A stretch of 64,000 nucleotides of DNA from Geodermatophilus siccatus (GCF_900103785.1 NZ_FNHE01000002.1:186001-250000), one strand, 5' to 3'. Counted from the stretch's first letter, positions 11,497 through 21,258 are shown. Translations and numbers: made by a program. The notes: generated by a model not told the origin, from the letters alone.

Positions 11497-12042
11497 TCAG
11501 TCCTGTTCGTAGGTGCCGACGAGCACGGCGCGGGCCAGGGTGTGGCTGAACAGGGTGAAGCCGAGGAACGCGGGAGAGGCGTCCGGCGGCACGTCGAGCC
11601 GCTCGACGTCCACGGCGTGCACCGTGACGAAGTAGCGGTGCGGCCCGTGCCCGGCCGGGGGAGCGGCGCCGACGAAACCGGGGAAGCCGGCGTCGTTGCG
11701 CAGCTGGACCGCGCTCTCCGGCAGCCCGGAGCCCTGCCGGTCGCCGGCGCCGCTGGGCAGCTCGGTGACCGAGACCGGGATGTCGGCCACCACCCAGTGC
11801 CAGAAGCCGCTGCCGGTGGGGGCGTCGGGGTCCAGGACGGTGATGGCGAAGCTCTTGGTCCCCTCGGGGAAACCCGACCAGGACAGCTGCGGCGAGCGGT
11901 CCTCACCGCCGGCACCCATCACCCCGCTGACCTGGGCCCGGCCCAGCGGCGCGCCGTCGGTGACGTCGGTGCTGGTGACCTCGAAGCTCGGCACCTGCGG
12001 CAGGAAGTCGTAGGGACTGGGCGGCGTCGGGCGTTCGGCCAT
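11497..12042 (-). CDS. PEBP-like protein (YbhB/YbcL family)
   Basis: The 181-residue protein has the bacterial Raf-kinase-inhibitor-like/PEBP signature. It reads [39 protein letters not shown] near the middle and ends with [20 protein letters not shown]. The family binds small anionic ligands; no bacterial function is firm for this subgroup. No signal peptide is present, so it is cytosolic. It is a single - strand gene, divergent from the HAD gene at 12216. Confidence 0.88.
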   Translation of the reverse strand: MAERPTPPSPYDFLPQVPSFEVTSTDVTDGAPLGRAQVSGVMGAGGEDRSPQLSWSGFPEGTKSFAITVLDPDAPTGSGFWHWVVADIPVSVTELPSGAGDRQGSGLPESAVQLRNDAGFPGFVGAAPPAGHGPHRYFVTVHAVDVERLDVPPDASPAFLGFTLFSHTLARAVLVGTYEQD

Positions 12043-12104
12043 GGACGGGCTCCTCGGCTCTCGGGCGGACGGCGGGGACGGATGCCCCCGCGCCGACCCT
12101 AGGA

Positions 12105-12147
12105 GGCCCCCGTCCTCCCCGCCCTCCGCAGGCTCGGGACGGGGGCC
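12105..12147 (+). repeat. GC-rich extragenic palindrome, copy b
   Basis: GGCCCCCGTCC (12105-12115) and GGACGGGGGCC (12137-12147) are perfect 11-base complements around CTCCGCAGGCTCG. The element sits between divergent genes, so it is not simply a terminator. Confidence 0.7.
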
Positions 12148-12203
12148 ACCCCGGGCCGGTGAACAGTGCGTTTCCCGGCGCGGCGCGGGCCCGCGGAGGC
12201 CGG

Positions 12204-12209
12204 TAGCGT
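12204..12209 (+). promoter_or_regulatory. -10 element, leaderless start of HAD-GH65 operon
   Basis: TAGCGT lies 6 bases before GTG 12216, without a ribosome-binding site. Confidence 0.6.
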
Positions 12210-12215
12210 CGTGGA

Positions 12216-12950
12216 GTGCTCGGTCTCCCCGGCTCGATCCGTGCCTGCCTGTTCGACCTCGACGGCGTCCTCACCCGGACCGCGACGGTCCACATGGCCG
12301 CGTGGAAGCGGACGTTCGACGAGTTCCTGCGGGCCCGTGACCCCGGGGCGCCCGAGTTCACCCAGGAGGACTACAACCGCTACGTGGACGGCAAGCCGCG
12401 TCTCGACGGGGTGCGCGACTTCCTCGCCAGCCGCGGCATCACGCTGCCCGAGGGGACGCCCGACGACCCGCCGGACGCCGCGACGGTGCACGGGGTGGGC
12501 CTGCGCAAGAACCAGCTGGTGCACGCCGAGCTCGCCGAGCACGGCGTCGAGGTCTACCCCGGCTCGATCCGCTACCTGGCGGCCGCCAAGGAGGCGGGGC
12601 TCGCCACCGCGGTGGTCACCGCCTCGCGCAACGGCCGGCAGGTGATCGAGGCCGGCGGCTTCGCCGACCTCATCGACACCCGGGTGGACGGCGAGGTCGC
12701 GGCGGCGCAGGGGCTGCGTGGCAAGCCCGCCCCGGACACCTTCCTGGCCGGCGCCCGCGCGCTGGGGGTGCCGGCGGCCGAGGCCGTCGTCTTCGAGGAC
12801 GCGCTGGCCGGCGTGGCCGCCGGACGGGCGGGCTCCTTCGGCTACGTCGTGGGCGTCGACCGGGTCGGTCAGGCCGACGGGTTGAAGGCCGCGGGTGCGG
12901 ACGTCGTCGTCCAGGACCTGGCCGAGTTGCTCGAGGGGAGCACACCGTGA
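12216..12950 (+). CDS. Beta-phosphoglucomutase-like HAD phosphatase
   Basis: The 244-residue protein is a HAD-superfamily sugar phosphomutase or phosphatase. The nucleophile motif is FDLDGVLT near the start, followed by a helical cap ([15 protein letters not shown]). TASRNGRQ then supplies motif [19 protein letters not shown] motif III, and [13 protein letters not shown] the metal-binding motif IV. It overlaps the GH65 gene by 4 bases (GTGA), so the two are coupled. The same pair (Rv3400-Rv3401) exists in mycobacteria. The likely role is to convert beta-glucose-1-phosphate made by the phosphorylase into glucose-6-phosphate. Confidence 0.9.
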   Translation: MLGLPGSIRACLFDLDGVLTRTATVHMAAWKRTFDEFLRARDPGAPEFTQEDYNRYVDGKPRLDGVRDFLASRGITLPEGTPDDPPDAATVHGVGLRKNQLVHAELAEHGVEVYPGSIRYLAAAKEAGLATAVVTASRNGRQVIEAGGFADLIDTRVDGEVAAAQGLRGKPAPDTFLAGARALGVPAAEAVVFEDALAGVAAGRAGSFGYVVGVDRVGQADGLKAAGADVVVQDLAELLEGSTP

Positions 12951-15310
12951 CTGAGGGTCGGCCGCACTTCCCCATCGAGCCCTGGGCGCTGAGCGAGACG
13001 GGCCTGGACCACGCCTCGCTCGCCGTCCACGAGTCGGTGTTCGCACTGTCCAACGGGCACATCGGCATGCGCGGCTCGTTCGAGGAGGGCGAGCCGGTCG
13101 TCGTCCCCGGGACGTACCTCAACGGCTTCTTCGAGGAGCGACCGCTGCCCTACGCGGAGGTCGGGTACGGCTTCCCCGAGCAGGGGCAGACGGTCGTCAA
13201 CGTGACCGACGGCAAGCTGATCCGGCTGCTGGTCGGCGACACCCCGCTGGACCTGGCCTACGGCGAGATCATCGAGCACCGGCGCACGCTGGACCTGCGC
13301 CGCGGCGTGCTGCGCCGCAGCACCGAGTGGCGCTCCCCGAACGGCCGCGTGGTGACCGTGACCAGCACCCGGCTGGTCTCGCTGCGCCGCCGCTCGATCG
13401 CCGCCATCGAGTACACCGTCGAGTGCACCGACGGGCAGGGCGACCTCTACATCGCCCTGCAGTCGGACCTGCTGGCCAACGAGCCGGTCGACAGCGGCTC
13501 GGAGGCCGACGACCCGCGCGCGGCCGCCGCGCTGGCCCGCCCGCTGCTCAACGAGATGGCCGTGGCCCGCGGCCAGCGGGCGGTGCTGGTGCACCGCACC
13601 CAGCGCAGCCGGCTGCGGATGGCCGCCGGCATGGACCACGTGGTCGAGGTGCCCGACACCTCCACGGTCGACATCGAGGCGGGGGAGGACCTCGCCCGCT
13701 TCACCCTCGCCGCCCGGCTGCCCCAGGGCTCGTCGGTGAAGCTGGTCAAGTACCTCTCCTACGGCTGGTCCTCCCGGCGCTCGGCGGCCGCGCTGCGCGA
13801 CCAGGTCGAGGGCGCGCTGGCCACCGCCAAGCTGGCCGGCTTCGAGCGGTTGCTGCGCGAGCAGCGCGAGGTGCTCGACGAGCACTGGCAGCACGCCGAC
13901 GTCGAGATCGAGGGGGACGACGAGCTGCAGCAGGCGGTGCGGGTCGGCGTCTTCCACCTGCTCCAGGCCGGCCTGCGCGCCGAGCGCCAGCCCATCCCGG
14001 CCAAGGGCCTGACCGGCCCCGGCTACGACGGGCACACCTTCTGGGACACCGAGACCTACGTGCTGCCGGTGCTCACCTACATCGCCCCCGGGGCCGCCCG
14101 CGACGCGCTGCGCTGGCGGCACTCGACCCTCGAGCTGGCCCGGGAGCGGGCCCGGGTGCTCGGCCTGAACGGCGCGGCCTTCCCCTGGCGGACCATCCGC
14201 GGCGAGGAGACGTCGGGCTACTGGCCGGCGGGGACGGCGGCCTTCCACATCAACGCCGACATCGCCGACGCCGTCGTCCGCTACCACAACGCCACCGAGG
14301 ACGAGGAGTTCGACCGCGACCACGGCGCCGAGCTGCTCATCGAGACCGCCCGGCTGTGGGCCTCGCTGGGCCACTTCGACGACGAGCACGGCTTCCGGAT
14401 CGACGGGGTCACCGGTCCGGACGAGTACACCGCCGTCGTGGACAACAACGTCTACACGAACCTCATGGCGCAGCGGAACCTGCGCGAGGCGATCGCGGCG
14501 GTGAAGCGCCAGCCCGACGTGGCCGGCCGGCTGGGCGTCACGGCGGAGGAGACCGACTGCTGGGACCGGGCGGCCGCCCTCATGGCGGTGCCCTACGACA
14601 CCCGGCGCGGGGTGCACATGCAGTCCGACGCCTTCACCCACCACGAGGAGTGGGACTTCGCGGCCACCCCGCCGAACCGCTACCCGCTGCTCATGCACTA
14701 CCCGTACTTCGACATCTACCGCAAGCAGGTGGTCAAGCAGGCCGACCTGGTGATGGCGCTGCACCTGCGGGGGGACGCCTTCACCCCGGAGGAGAAGGCC
14801 GCCGACTTCGCCTACTACGAGGCGCGGACGGTGCGCGACTCGTCCCTGTCGGCCACCCAGCAGGCCGTGGTCGCCGCCGAGACCGGCCACCTGGCGCTGG
14901 CCTACGACTACTGGGGCGAGGCCACCCTGACCGACCTGCAGAACCTGCACGGCAACTCCGGGCACGGCCTGCACATCGCCTCGCTGGCCGGCGGCTGGAC
15001 GGTGGCCGTCGCGGGGTTCGGCGGGATGCGGGACCACGACGGGCGGCTGACGTTCGCCCCGCGGCTGCCCGACCGGATCACCCGGCTGCGCTTCCGGCTC
15101 AACTACCAGGGCCGACTGCTGGTGGTCACCGTGACCCCGACCGAGGCCACCTACCGGCTCCTCGACGGCGACCCGCTGGACGTGCACCACCACGGGCGGC
15201 GGCTGACCGTCACCGAGGACGAGGTCAACGCCGAGATCCCGCTCCCGCCGGAGGTCGCGCCGGTGTCCCAGCCCTACGGCGTGGCCCCCCGGCGGCGCGG
15301 CCGACGCTGA
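12947..15310 (+). CDS. Glycoside hydrolase family 65 disaccharide phosphorylase
   Basis: The 787-residue protein has the GH65 architecture: an N-terminal beta-sandwich (about residues 1-260), a helical linker and an (alpha/alpha)6 barrel with a C-terminal beta domain. The catalytic acid lies in VTGPDEYTAVVDNNVYTN (Glu at about 493). KGLTGPGYDGHTFWDTETYVLP and the phosphate-loop-like stretch NLHGNSGHGLHIASLAGG are also characteristic. Members phosphorolyse trehalose, maltose or kojibiose with inversion; the substrate cannot be assigned by eye. Coupling to a beta-phosphoglucomutase-like gene supports production of beta-glucose-1-phosphate. Confidence 0.92.
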   Translation: MTEGRPHFPIEPWALSETGLDHASLAVHESVFALSNGHIGMRGSFEEGEPVVVPGTYLNGFFEERPLPYAEVGYGFPEQGQTVVNVTDGKLIRLLVGDTPLDLAYGEIIEHRRTLDLRRGVLRRSTEWRSPNGRVVTVTSTRLVSLRRRSIAAIEYTVECTDGQGDLYIALQSDLLANEPVDSGSEADDPRAAAALARPLLNEMAVARGQRAVLVHRTQRSRLRMAAGMDHVVEVPDTSTVDIEAGEDLARFTLAARLPQGSSVKLVKYLSYGWSSRRSAAALRDQVEGALATAKLAGFERLLREQREVLDEHWQHADVEIEGDDELQQAVRVGVFHLLQAGLRAERQPIPAKGLTGPGYDGHTFWDTETYVLPVLTYIAPGAARDALRWRHSTLELARERARVLGLNGAAFPWRTIRGEETSGYWPAGTAAFHINADIADAVVRYHNATEDEEFDRDHGAELLIETARLWASLGHFDDEHGFRIDGVTGPDEYTAVVDNNVYTNLMAQRNLREAIAAVKRQPDVAGRLGVTAEETDCWDRAAALMAVPYDTRRGVHMQSDAFTHHEEWDFAATPPNRYPLLMHYPYFDIYRKQVVKQADLVMALHLRGDAFTPEEKAADFAYYEARTVRDSSLSATQQAVVAAETGHLALAYDYWGEATLTDLQNLHGNSGHGLHIASLAGGWTVAVAGFGGMRDHDGRLTFAPRLPDRITRLRFRLNYQGRLLVVTVTPTEATYRLLDGDPLDVHHHGRRLTVTEDEVNAEIPLPPEVAPVSQPYGVAPRRRGRR

Positions 15311-15315
15311 CGAAG

Positions 15316-15368
15316 GGCCCCGTCCTCCTCGTCCCTCGCAGGCTCGGGACGAGCCCCTGGACGGGGCC
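15316..15368 (+). repeat. GC-rich extragenic palindrome, copy c
   Basis: There are two nested stems. GGCCCCGTCC (15316-15325) pairs with GGACGGGGCC (15359-15368), and CTCGTCCC (15328-15335) pairs with GGGACGAG (15346-15353). The core is TCGCAGGCT. It lies between convergent gene ends and could also act as a bidirectional terminator. Confidence 0.75.
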
Positions 15369-15382
15369 GACGGGGGCTCCCG

Positions 15383-16087
15383 TCAGCCCAGGAGCCACCA
15401 GCCGCCGAGCAGCAGCGCGCCGACGTCGACCAGCAGGAAGAACCCGACCCACAGCACCGCGGGCAGGCGGGTGAGACGCGCCAGCTGGTCGGCGTCGGAG
15501 TCCGGCGCGGCGCGGCGGCGCCGGGCCCGCTGCAGCTCGAGCACGGTCTTCGGCGCGGCCAGCAGCAGGAACCACGTGCCGGCAGCGGCGAAGGCAGCCT
15601 GCCCCGACGGCGGGAGCCACCCGGTGACGGCCAGGACGACGGCCCCGGTGGCCAGCACCGCCCACAGCCCGTACCAGTTGCGGATCTGCACCAGCAGCAG
15701 CGCCAGCAGGCCCAGCAGCGCCCACAGCAGCCCGACCGCGTGGCCGGCGGCCAGCAGTGCTGCCGCTCCCAGCCCGAACAGCGCCGGGCCGGTGTAGCCC
15801 GCCGCGCAGGTGAGCACCATGCCCGGCCCGGTCGGCCGGCCCGCCGACACGGTCAGCCCCGAGGTGTCCGAGTGCAGCCGGATGCCGGACAGCCGTCGTC
15901 CTGCGGCCAGGGCGACCAGCCCGTGCGCGCCCTCGTGGGCGATGGTCACGACCGTCCGGGCCGGCCGCCACAGGGCAGGCGCGAGGACGACGGCGCCGGC
16001 CGCCACGAGCGCGCCCACGAGGACCGCCGTCGGCAGCTGGGGCAGGGGAGTGCTCACGCGGACCCAGAACCCCTCGACGACGTCCAC
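15383..16087 (-). CDS. M50-like membrane zinc metalloprotease
   Basis: The 234-residue protein is mostly hydrophobic, with about six membrane helices. The zinc motif HEGAH (HExxH) lies at the end of the second hydrophobic stretch (TVVTIAHEGAHGLVALAAGRRLSG). This fits the M50B-type peptidases widespread in actinobacteria. No PDZ domain is present. The protein could cut a membrane-bound regulator, but no anti-sigma partner is adjacent. GTG 16087 is the only start that keeps the first helix; no ribosome site is obvious. Confidence 0.75.
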   Translation of the reverse strand: MDVVEGFWVRVSTPLPQLPTAVLVGALVAAGAVVLAPALWRPARTVVTIAHEGAHGLVALAAGRRLSGIRLHSDTSGLTVSAGRPTGPGMVLTCAAGYTGPALFGLGAAALLAAGHAVGLLWALLGLLALLLVQIRNWYGLWAVLATGAVVLAVTGWLPPSGQAAFAAAGTWFLLLAAPKTVLELQRARRRRAAPDSDADQLARLTRLPAVLWVGFFLLVDVGALLLGGWWLLG

Positions 16088-16211
16088 GCGGGGGAGTCAA
16101 CCGCACCCGGCTGTGAACGCCGTGCGCCCGGCGACGGTCCCGCCGGGCGGCGCGTCCGTCGATGCCGACGGCGGCGCGGGAGACGTCCGCACGGCGGAAC
16201 CCCGTCCTGTA

Positions 16212-16225
16212 CCGTTATCCCCAAC
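16212..16225 (+). repeat. dif-directed motif CCGTTATCCCCAAC, copy 3
   Basis: Exact copy on the + strand, about 12.2 kb left of dif, in the gap before the exopolysaccharide cluster. Confidence 0.75.
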
Positions 16226-16266
16226 TAACTGACGGCTCGAACCACCTGGAGTGCGATCAGTTGGGG
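16219..16266. promoter_or_regulatory. Inverted repeat and promoter region before the exopolysaccharide cluster
   Basis: CCCCAACT (16219-16226) is repeated inverted as AGTTGGGG (16259-16266), and the first arm is shared with the dif-directed motif. Downstream, TAGCGT about 34 bases before the ATG is a plausible -10, giving a short leader with AGGAGG. The arms could be an operator or the base of a hairpin. Confidence 0.4.
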
Positions 16267-16333
16267 CGACCTCGAAGAGCGGACCACCGAGTCCTCGGTT
16301 AGCGTCTCCCGGCCCGGTGGCAGGAGGACAGTG

Positions 16334-17812
16334 ATGACCGAGCACGTTCACAGGCCGGTGAGCACTGACGCCCCGGCCGCCCCGGCGGAGGCAGCCCAGG
16401 ATCCGCGGACGGTGCCTCCACCGGCCCGGACCGCCACCACGCTGACGCGTGAGGCACCGTGGCGGAACCCGGAACCGTGGTGGCTGCGCGGCGGCGTCCG
16501 TCCCTACCTGCTGCTGGCTGACATCGCGGCCTTCGCCATCGCCACCGTGATCACCTCGCCCACGTCCCCGGTCCACGTCGTGGTGCTGCTGGTGTACCTG
16601 GTCGTCTTCTACGTGGCCGGGCTCTACCGGTCCCGGCTGAACCTCTCGCTCCTGGACGACCTGCCGTACATCCTGGCCGCGTCCGTCGTCGGCTTCGCCA
16701 TCAAACTGGCGCTCATCTCCCTGTTCCCCCACGTCGACCCGCCCGGCCAGCAGGTCGTCCACGCGGTGGCACTGCTGGGTGTCGTCCTGGTGGTCCGGCG
16801 CATCGCCTACACCGTCGTCCGCAGGGCGCGGTGCCGCGGGAAGGTCCGTCACCGGACCCTCATCCTCGGGGCCGGGCAGATCGGGACACGGCTCGCCGAC
16901 ACGCTCCGGGAGCGGGGTGACTACGGACTGGACCCGGTGGGGTTCGTCGACTCCGCTCCTCCGACCAACGACCCGGCACTGCTGCCCGCGCCCGTGCTCG
17001 GCGGGTACGAGCAACTGGGGCGGATCATCCGGGAGCAGGCCATCCGGGACGTGATCGTGGCCTTCGGGTCGGCTGACGAGGACGAACTCGTCGACGTCCT
17101 GCGGACCTGCGACCGGCTGGACGTCGAGGTCTTCCTCGTGCCGCGGCTGTTCGAGTTGCACAACGCCAACCGCTACACCGACGAGATCTGGGGGATACCC
17201 CTGATCCGCGTGCGGCGGGCCGTCTTCCGCAGCCCCTGGTGGAAGGCCAAGCGACTGGTCGACACCGTGGTCGCCGGGCTCGCCCTGGTGGCTCTCTCGC
17301 CGGTCATGGCCGCGGTCGCACTCGCGGTCCGGTACGAGGGCGGTCCCGGCATCATCTTCCGGCAGCAGCGGGTCGGGATCGACGGGCGGCCGTTCGACGT
17401 GCTGAAGTTCCGGTCGCTCAAGCCGGTCGACGAGAGCGAGTCGCAGACCAACTGGAACATCAAGCACGACGACCGGCTCGGCCCCGTCGGGAGGTTCATC
17501 CGCGCGACGTCGCTGGACGAGCTGCCCCAGCTGTGGAACATCGTCCGGGGGGACATGAGCCTGGTCGGGCCCCGCCCGGAGCGCCCGCACTTCGTGCAGC
17601 AGTTCTCCGCGCACATCCCCCGGTACACCGCCCGTCACCGGGTGCCGGCCGGCCTCACGGGCTGGGCGCAGGCGCACGGGCTGCGCGGGGACACGTCGAT
17701 CGAGGACCGGGCCCGCTTCGACAACTACTACATCGAGAACTGGTCGCCCTGGCTCGACATGAAGATCATCGCCAAGACCGTGGGCCAGGTGCTGCGACGG
17801 CAGGGAGGTTGA
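16334..17812 (+). CDS. Exopolysaccharide-priming polyprenyl glycosylphosphotransferase
   Basis: This enzyme transfers a sugar-1-phosphate to undecaprenyl phosphate and so starts repeat-unit synthesis at the inner membrane. The 492-residue protein has a disordered N-terminus and four membrane helices (about 55-160). A nucleotide-binding-like domain with LILGAGQIGTRLA (about 177-189) follows, then a fifth helix and the catalytic Bac_transf domain (FDVLKFRSL, TSLDELPQLWNIVRGDMSLVGPRPE, AGLTGWAQ). ATG 16334 is preferred over GTG 16331 because AGGAGG is then 6 bases away. It is the first gene of the cluster; its stop precedes the next start by 8 bases. Confidence 0.93.
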   Translation: MTEHVHRPVSTDAPAAPAEAAQDPRTVPPPARTATTLTREAPWRNPEPWWLRGGVRPYLLLADIAAFAIATVITSPTSPVHVVVLLVYLVVFYVAGLYRSRLNLSLLDDLPYILAASVVGFAIKLALISLFPHVDPPGQQVVHAVALLGVVLVVRRIAYTVVRRARCRGKVRHRTLILGAGQIGTRLADTLRERGDYGLDPVGFVDSAPPTNDPALLPAPVLGGYEQLGRIIREQAIRDVIVAFGSADEDELVDVLRTCDRLDVEVFLVPRLFELHNANRYTDEIWGIPLIRVRRAVFRSPWWKAKRLVDTVVAGLALVALSPVMAAVALAVRYEGGPGIIFRQQRVGIDGRPFDVLKFRSLKPVDESESQTNWNIKHDDRLGPVGRFIRATSLDELPQLWNIVRGDMSLVGPRPERPHFVQQFSAHIPRYTARHRVPAGLTGWAQAHGLRGDTSIEDRARFDNYYIENWSPWLDMKIIAKTVGQVLRRQGG

Positions 17813-17820
17813 CGGCGCCC

Positions 17821-19080
17821 GTGCCCGCCGCTCCAGGGGCCCCCGAGCGTGCGGGGCCGGCCGCCCGGTCGAGGAGGCCGGCGGCGGGGCTCCTCCGCGT
17901 CACCTTGGTCGCCACCCTGGCCCTCGCTCCGCTCGAGGGCTACCTGCAGGCCGTGGACGCCAACCTCGGCAAGGTCGCCCCCGCGCTGTTCCTGCTGGCC
18001 TGGGTGGCGAACCGGATGGTCCACGACCGTCCGATCGGGGCCTCCCACCCCGTGACCTGGTGTGCCGTCGGCCTGCTCCCCGTGGTCCTCGCCTCGACGG
18101 CGGTCAACCTCGACAACGGTCACGCCCTGGCCTACGCGGTGCGGTGGCTGCCCTTCCTGCTGCTGGTCGTGGCGCTGGTCGACGTGCTGACCCACGACGT
18201 CGACGTCTGGGTGGCCCTGTACGCGCTGGTCGCCGGCGCCGCGGCGAGTGCCCTCGGTGCGGTGGTGAGCTTCGCGTTCCTGGGGTCCCCCCGCGCCACC
18301 GGCCCGCTGGAGGACCCCAACGACCTCGCCTACGTCATCACGGCCGCCGTCCCGATCGTGCTGCTCGCCGTCCGGAAGGCCGCCCGCCCGTCGGGGGCCC
18401 TCGCGTGGGGGGCGGTCCTCGCCCTCCTGCTCGTCGGTGCGCTGGCCACCCTGTCGCGCGGCGGCATCCTCGCCACCACGGCGGTCCTGGTCTGGGCGTT
18501 GCTCAGGGGGCTGGTCCCGGCCCGGTTCCTCGCCGCGGCCGGCGCCCTGCTCGCCGCGCTGGCGGTGCCGATCCTGCTGCTGGCCCAGGACGTCGTGCAG
18601 CAGGCGCTGGACCAGAAGCAGTACATCGCCGCGACCAACGTCGACACGCGGCTGCTGCGCTGGCAGGCCGCGGCGCGCATGCTGGCGGACAACCCCCTGC
18701 TGGGCGTGGGGCCGGGTGGCTTCCGCAGCGGTTACGTGGAGTACTCCGGCTTCGCCGAGCTCGCCGAACGGACGCCGGTGGCCCACGAGATGTACCTGGA
18801 GGTGGGGGCGGAGCTGGGGGCCGTCGCCCTGCTGCTGTTCGTCGGTGGGATCGTCGCGGCGCTCGTGGCCAGCGAGCAGGCGGTCCGCCGGCGCCGGGCC
18901 GAGGGCGCAGGGGTCCGCGACGCCGCTGTGCTCGCCGCCCTCGCCGTCCAGGGCAGCCTGCTGGCCGTCTGCGTGAGCTCGGTCTTCCTGTCCGAGCAGT
19001 ACTACATGCCGCTGTGGGCCGGACTGTCGATCGCCGCGGCGATCGACCTGCGCAGCCGCGGCGGGGAGAGGAGCACGTGA
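17821..19080 (+). CDS. O-antigen ligase/polymerase-like membrane protein (Wzy type)
   Basis: The 419-residue protein has about ten hydrophobic helices. A large extracytoplasmic loop carries RLLRWQAAARMLADNPLLGVGPGGFRSGY, the hallmark of the Wzy_C/O-antigen ligase domain. It would join lipid-linked repeat units into polymer on the outer face of the membrane. GTG 17821 is the likeliest start; TTG 17809 is also possible but sits on top of the GGGAGG site. The stop TGA is directly followed by the ATG of the next glycosyltransferase. Confidence 0.88.
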   Translation: MPAAPGAPERAGPAARSRRPAAGLLRVTLVATLALAPLEGYLQAVDANLGKVAPALFLLAWVANRMVHDRPIGASHPVTWCAVGLLPVVLASTAVNLDNGHALAYAVRWLPFLLLVVALVDVLTHDVDVWVALYALVAGAAASALGAVVSFAFLGSPRATGPLEDPNDLAYVITAAVPIVLLAVRKAARPSGALAWGAVLALLLVGALATLSRGGILATTAVLVWALLRGLVPARFLAAAGALLAALAVPILLLAQDVVQQALDQKQYIAATNVDTRLLRWQAAARMLADNPLLGVGPGGFRSGYVEYSGFAELAERTPVAHEMYLEVGAELGAVALLLFVGGIVAALVASEQAVRRRRAEGAGVRDAAVLAALAVQGSLLAVCVSSVFLSEQYYMPLWAGLSIAAAIDLRSRGGERST

Positions 19081-20190
19081 ATGCACGTCCTGCACGCCAT
19101 CGGTGAGATGGGCACGGGCGGCGCGGAGTCCCTGGTGGTCGAGCTCGTACGACGGGGGCCCGAGGTGGGCTGGCGGTCGACCGTGGCCAGCGCCGGAGGG
19201 GCCCGGGAGGACGAGATCGTCGCGGAGGGGCTGGCCGACGTCCACCGCGTCCCGCTGTCCCGCCGCAGGCCCGCGGGACTGGCCCGGGCGGTCGTGGCCA
19301 CCCGCCGGGCGCTCGTCGAGGCCGTCCCCGACGTCGTCCTGGCCCACAACGTCGGGGTGACGGCGGCCGTGACGCTCGCCCAGCTGAGCCGGCGGCGCAG
19401 GATCCCGGTCGTCACCGTGTTCCACGGCGTGGCTGCGGAGGACTACCGCGCCGCTGCGCGCCTGCTGAGCACCGCGCCCCGCGCCGTGGTGACGGTGAGC
19501 GAGGCCATCGCCGGCCGGCTGCAGGCCGCGGGCCTGCGCAGGCCACCCGTCGTCATCCCCAACGCCGTGACCGCCCCCGTCCTCCCCGACCGGCAGCAGG
19601 CCCGGCGCGAGCTGGGGCTGGAGCCGGGCGTACCCGTGGCGCTCTGCGCGGCCCGGCTGGTCGACCAGAAGCGCCACGACGTCCTGCTCCGGGCGTGGGC
19701 CCACCTGCCGCGGCACTGCGTCCTCCTCGTGGCCGGGGACGGCCCCAACCGGCCCGCCCTCGAGACCCTGCACCGGGAACTGGCACTCGGGGACCGGGTG
19801 CGCCTGCTGGGCAACCGGACGGACGTCCCGCGACTGCTCGCGGCCGCGGACGTCGCGACACTCGCCTCGGACTGGGAGGGCCTGCCCGTCTTCGTGCTGG
19901 AGGCCATGGCGGCCGGGCGGCCGGTCGTCGCCACGGAGGTCGACGGTCTCACGGAGATCCTCCGCGACGGCGGTGGGCTCCTGGTGCCACCGGGGTCCTC
20001 CGACGCGCTCACCGTCGCCCTGGAGCGACTGCTCACCGCCGCCGATGCCCGCAGGGCGGCCGCGGACGCGGCGAGGCGGACCATCGCCGACAGGCACGAC
20101 CCCCTGCACATGACCCGGCGCTACGACGCGCTCCTCCGCGACCTCGTCGCCGGACCCGCTGCGACCCCCGAACCCGGGGAGGCGCGGTGA
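19081..20190 (+). CDS. Glycosyltransferase family 4 (first of three)
   Basis: The 369-residue protein has the GT-B fold. Its N-terminal acceptor domain begins MHVLHAIGEMGTGGAESLVVEL. The C-terminal donor domain has LCAARLVDQKRHDVLLRAWAHL, the UDP-sugar contact region DWEGLPVFVLEAMAAGRPVVATEVDGLTEIL with the paired glutamates, and GGGLLVPPGSSDAL. It adds a sugar to the lipid-linked repeat unit; donor and linkage are unknown. The ATG follows the previous stop without a gap, and its own stop overlaps the next start, so translation is probably coupled. Confidence 0.9.
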   Translation: MHVLHAIGEMGTGGAESLVVELVRRGPEVGWRSTVASAGGAREDEIVAEGLADVHRVPLSRRRPAGLARAVVATRRALVEAVPDVVLAHNVGVTAAVTLAQLSRRRRIPVVTVFHGVAAEDYRAAARLLSTAPRAVVTVSEAIAGRLQAAGLRRPPVVIPNAVTAPVLPDRQQARRELGLEPGVPVALCAARLVDQKRHDVLLRAWAHLPRHCVLLVAGDGPNRPALETLHRELALGDRVRLLGNRTDVPRLLAAADVATLASDWEGLPVFVLEAMAAGRPVVATEVDGLTEILRDGGGLLVPPGSSDALTVALERLLTAADARRAAADAARRTIADRHDPLHMTRRYDALLRDLVAGPAATPEPGEAR

Positions 20191-21203
20191 CGCGCTCCCA
20201 GGCACTGGCGGCGCTGCGCCGAGCCCTGGTCCCCGCGCTCCTCGCGGCGGGTCTCACCCTGGCGCTGGTCCTGGCCCTGCTCCTCACGCGCGACCCGCTG
20301 TACCAGGCCAGGGTCGGCATCGTGGCCACCCCCGCCGCCGTCGGCAGCGCCGAGGGTCCCGAGTACGGGGCCGTCGTGAGCTCGATCATGCCGGCCCTCC
20401 CCGAGGTCGCGGTCTCGACCCCGGTACTGGACCGGCTGGCCGGACGTCTGCCGGAGCTGGACGCGGCCACGCTCAGCGAGTCCGTGGCCGTCGAGCTCGT
20501 GCCGGCGTCGGGAGTGGCCCGCGTGACCGTCACCGGGGACAGCCCCGAGGCCGCGACGGCCGTCCTCCGGGCGGTGGTCGACGAGATCGTCGGCAGCAAC
20601 CTGCTCGCGCCGGTGGGGACCTTCACCGTCCTCGGGGACGTCGGCGCCGAACCGGTGCAGGTGGGCCCCGACCCGCTGCTCGCGGGGGGCCTGGGCGTGC
20701 TCGCCGCGGTCGTCGTGGGGCTCCTCGCGGTCGCCGCCGTCCAGGTGCTGCGTCCCCGGCTGCTCACCGTCGCCGACGTGGCGGAGGTCGTGCGGTCGGT
20801 GGCCTCGTCGGCGGTGCCGGTCGTGGCGCTGGGCGGCCGGCACGGCGGGGTGGACGCCCTCGCCGCGCGGCTGGCCCTCGCGGCTCCCGGGGCGACCCGG
20901 GTCCGGACCTTCCCGGCCGGGCCGGGGACGGAGGACGGCGTCACCGCGGCGATCGACGAGCGTCTGGCGCGGCGTGCGCTGGAGCGGGCACCCGCTCCCG
21001 AGCACCTCGGGGACCACGAGCGGCCGGGCGCCGCCAACGGTCGAGCGGCCACCGACGCACGGCACCGGGTCCGGGAGGCCGTCCAGCCCGAGCCGGCGAT
21101 CGTCACCGTGCAGCTGCGACGGACGACGACCGAGGAGCTCACCGCGGCGATCCTGGCGGCGGTGGACTCCGGTCACGAGCTGGGCGCGGTGGTGGCCCGG
21201 TGA
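20187..21203 (+). CDS. Wzz-like polysaccharide chain-length/export protein without kinase domain
   Basis: The 338-residue protein has two membrane helices (about residues 12-32 and 165-190). They flank an extracytoplasmic domain with the Wzz-type pattern: DPLYQARVGIVATPAA after the first helix and a proline-containing segment before the second. The cytoplasmic C-terminus (about 195-338) lacks a Walker A motif and a tyrosine cluster, so it is not a bacterial tyrosine kinase. GTG 20187 overlaps the upstream TGA (GTGA). It probably governs chain length in concert with the polymerase. Confidence 0.7.
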   Translation: MTRSQALAALRRALVPALLAAGLTLALVLALLLTRDPLYQARVGIVATPAAVGSAEGPEYGAVVSSIMPALPEVAVSTPVLDRLAGRLPELDAATLSESVAVELVPASGVARVTVTGDSPEAATAVLRAVVDEIVGSNLLAPVGTFTVLGDVGAEPVQVGPDPLLAGGLGVLAAVVVGLLAVAAVQVLRPRLLTVADVAEVVRSVASSAVPVVALGGRHGGVDALAARLALAAPGATRVRTFPAGPGTEDGVTAAIDERLARRALERAPAPEHLGDHERPGAANGRAATDARHRVREAVQPEPAIVTVQLRRTTTEELTAAILAAVDSGHELGAVVAR

Positions 21204-21258
21204 GCGCCCGGGGTGTACCGGAGCCGCCGAGGGACCGCGGCACGAGCCGGGCCCGCCC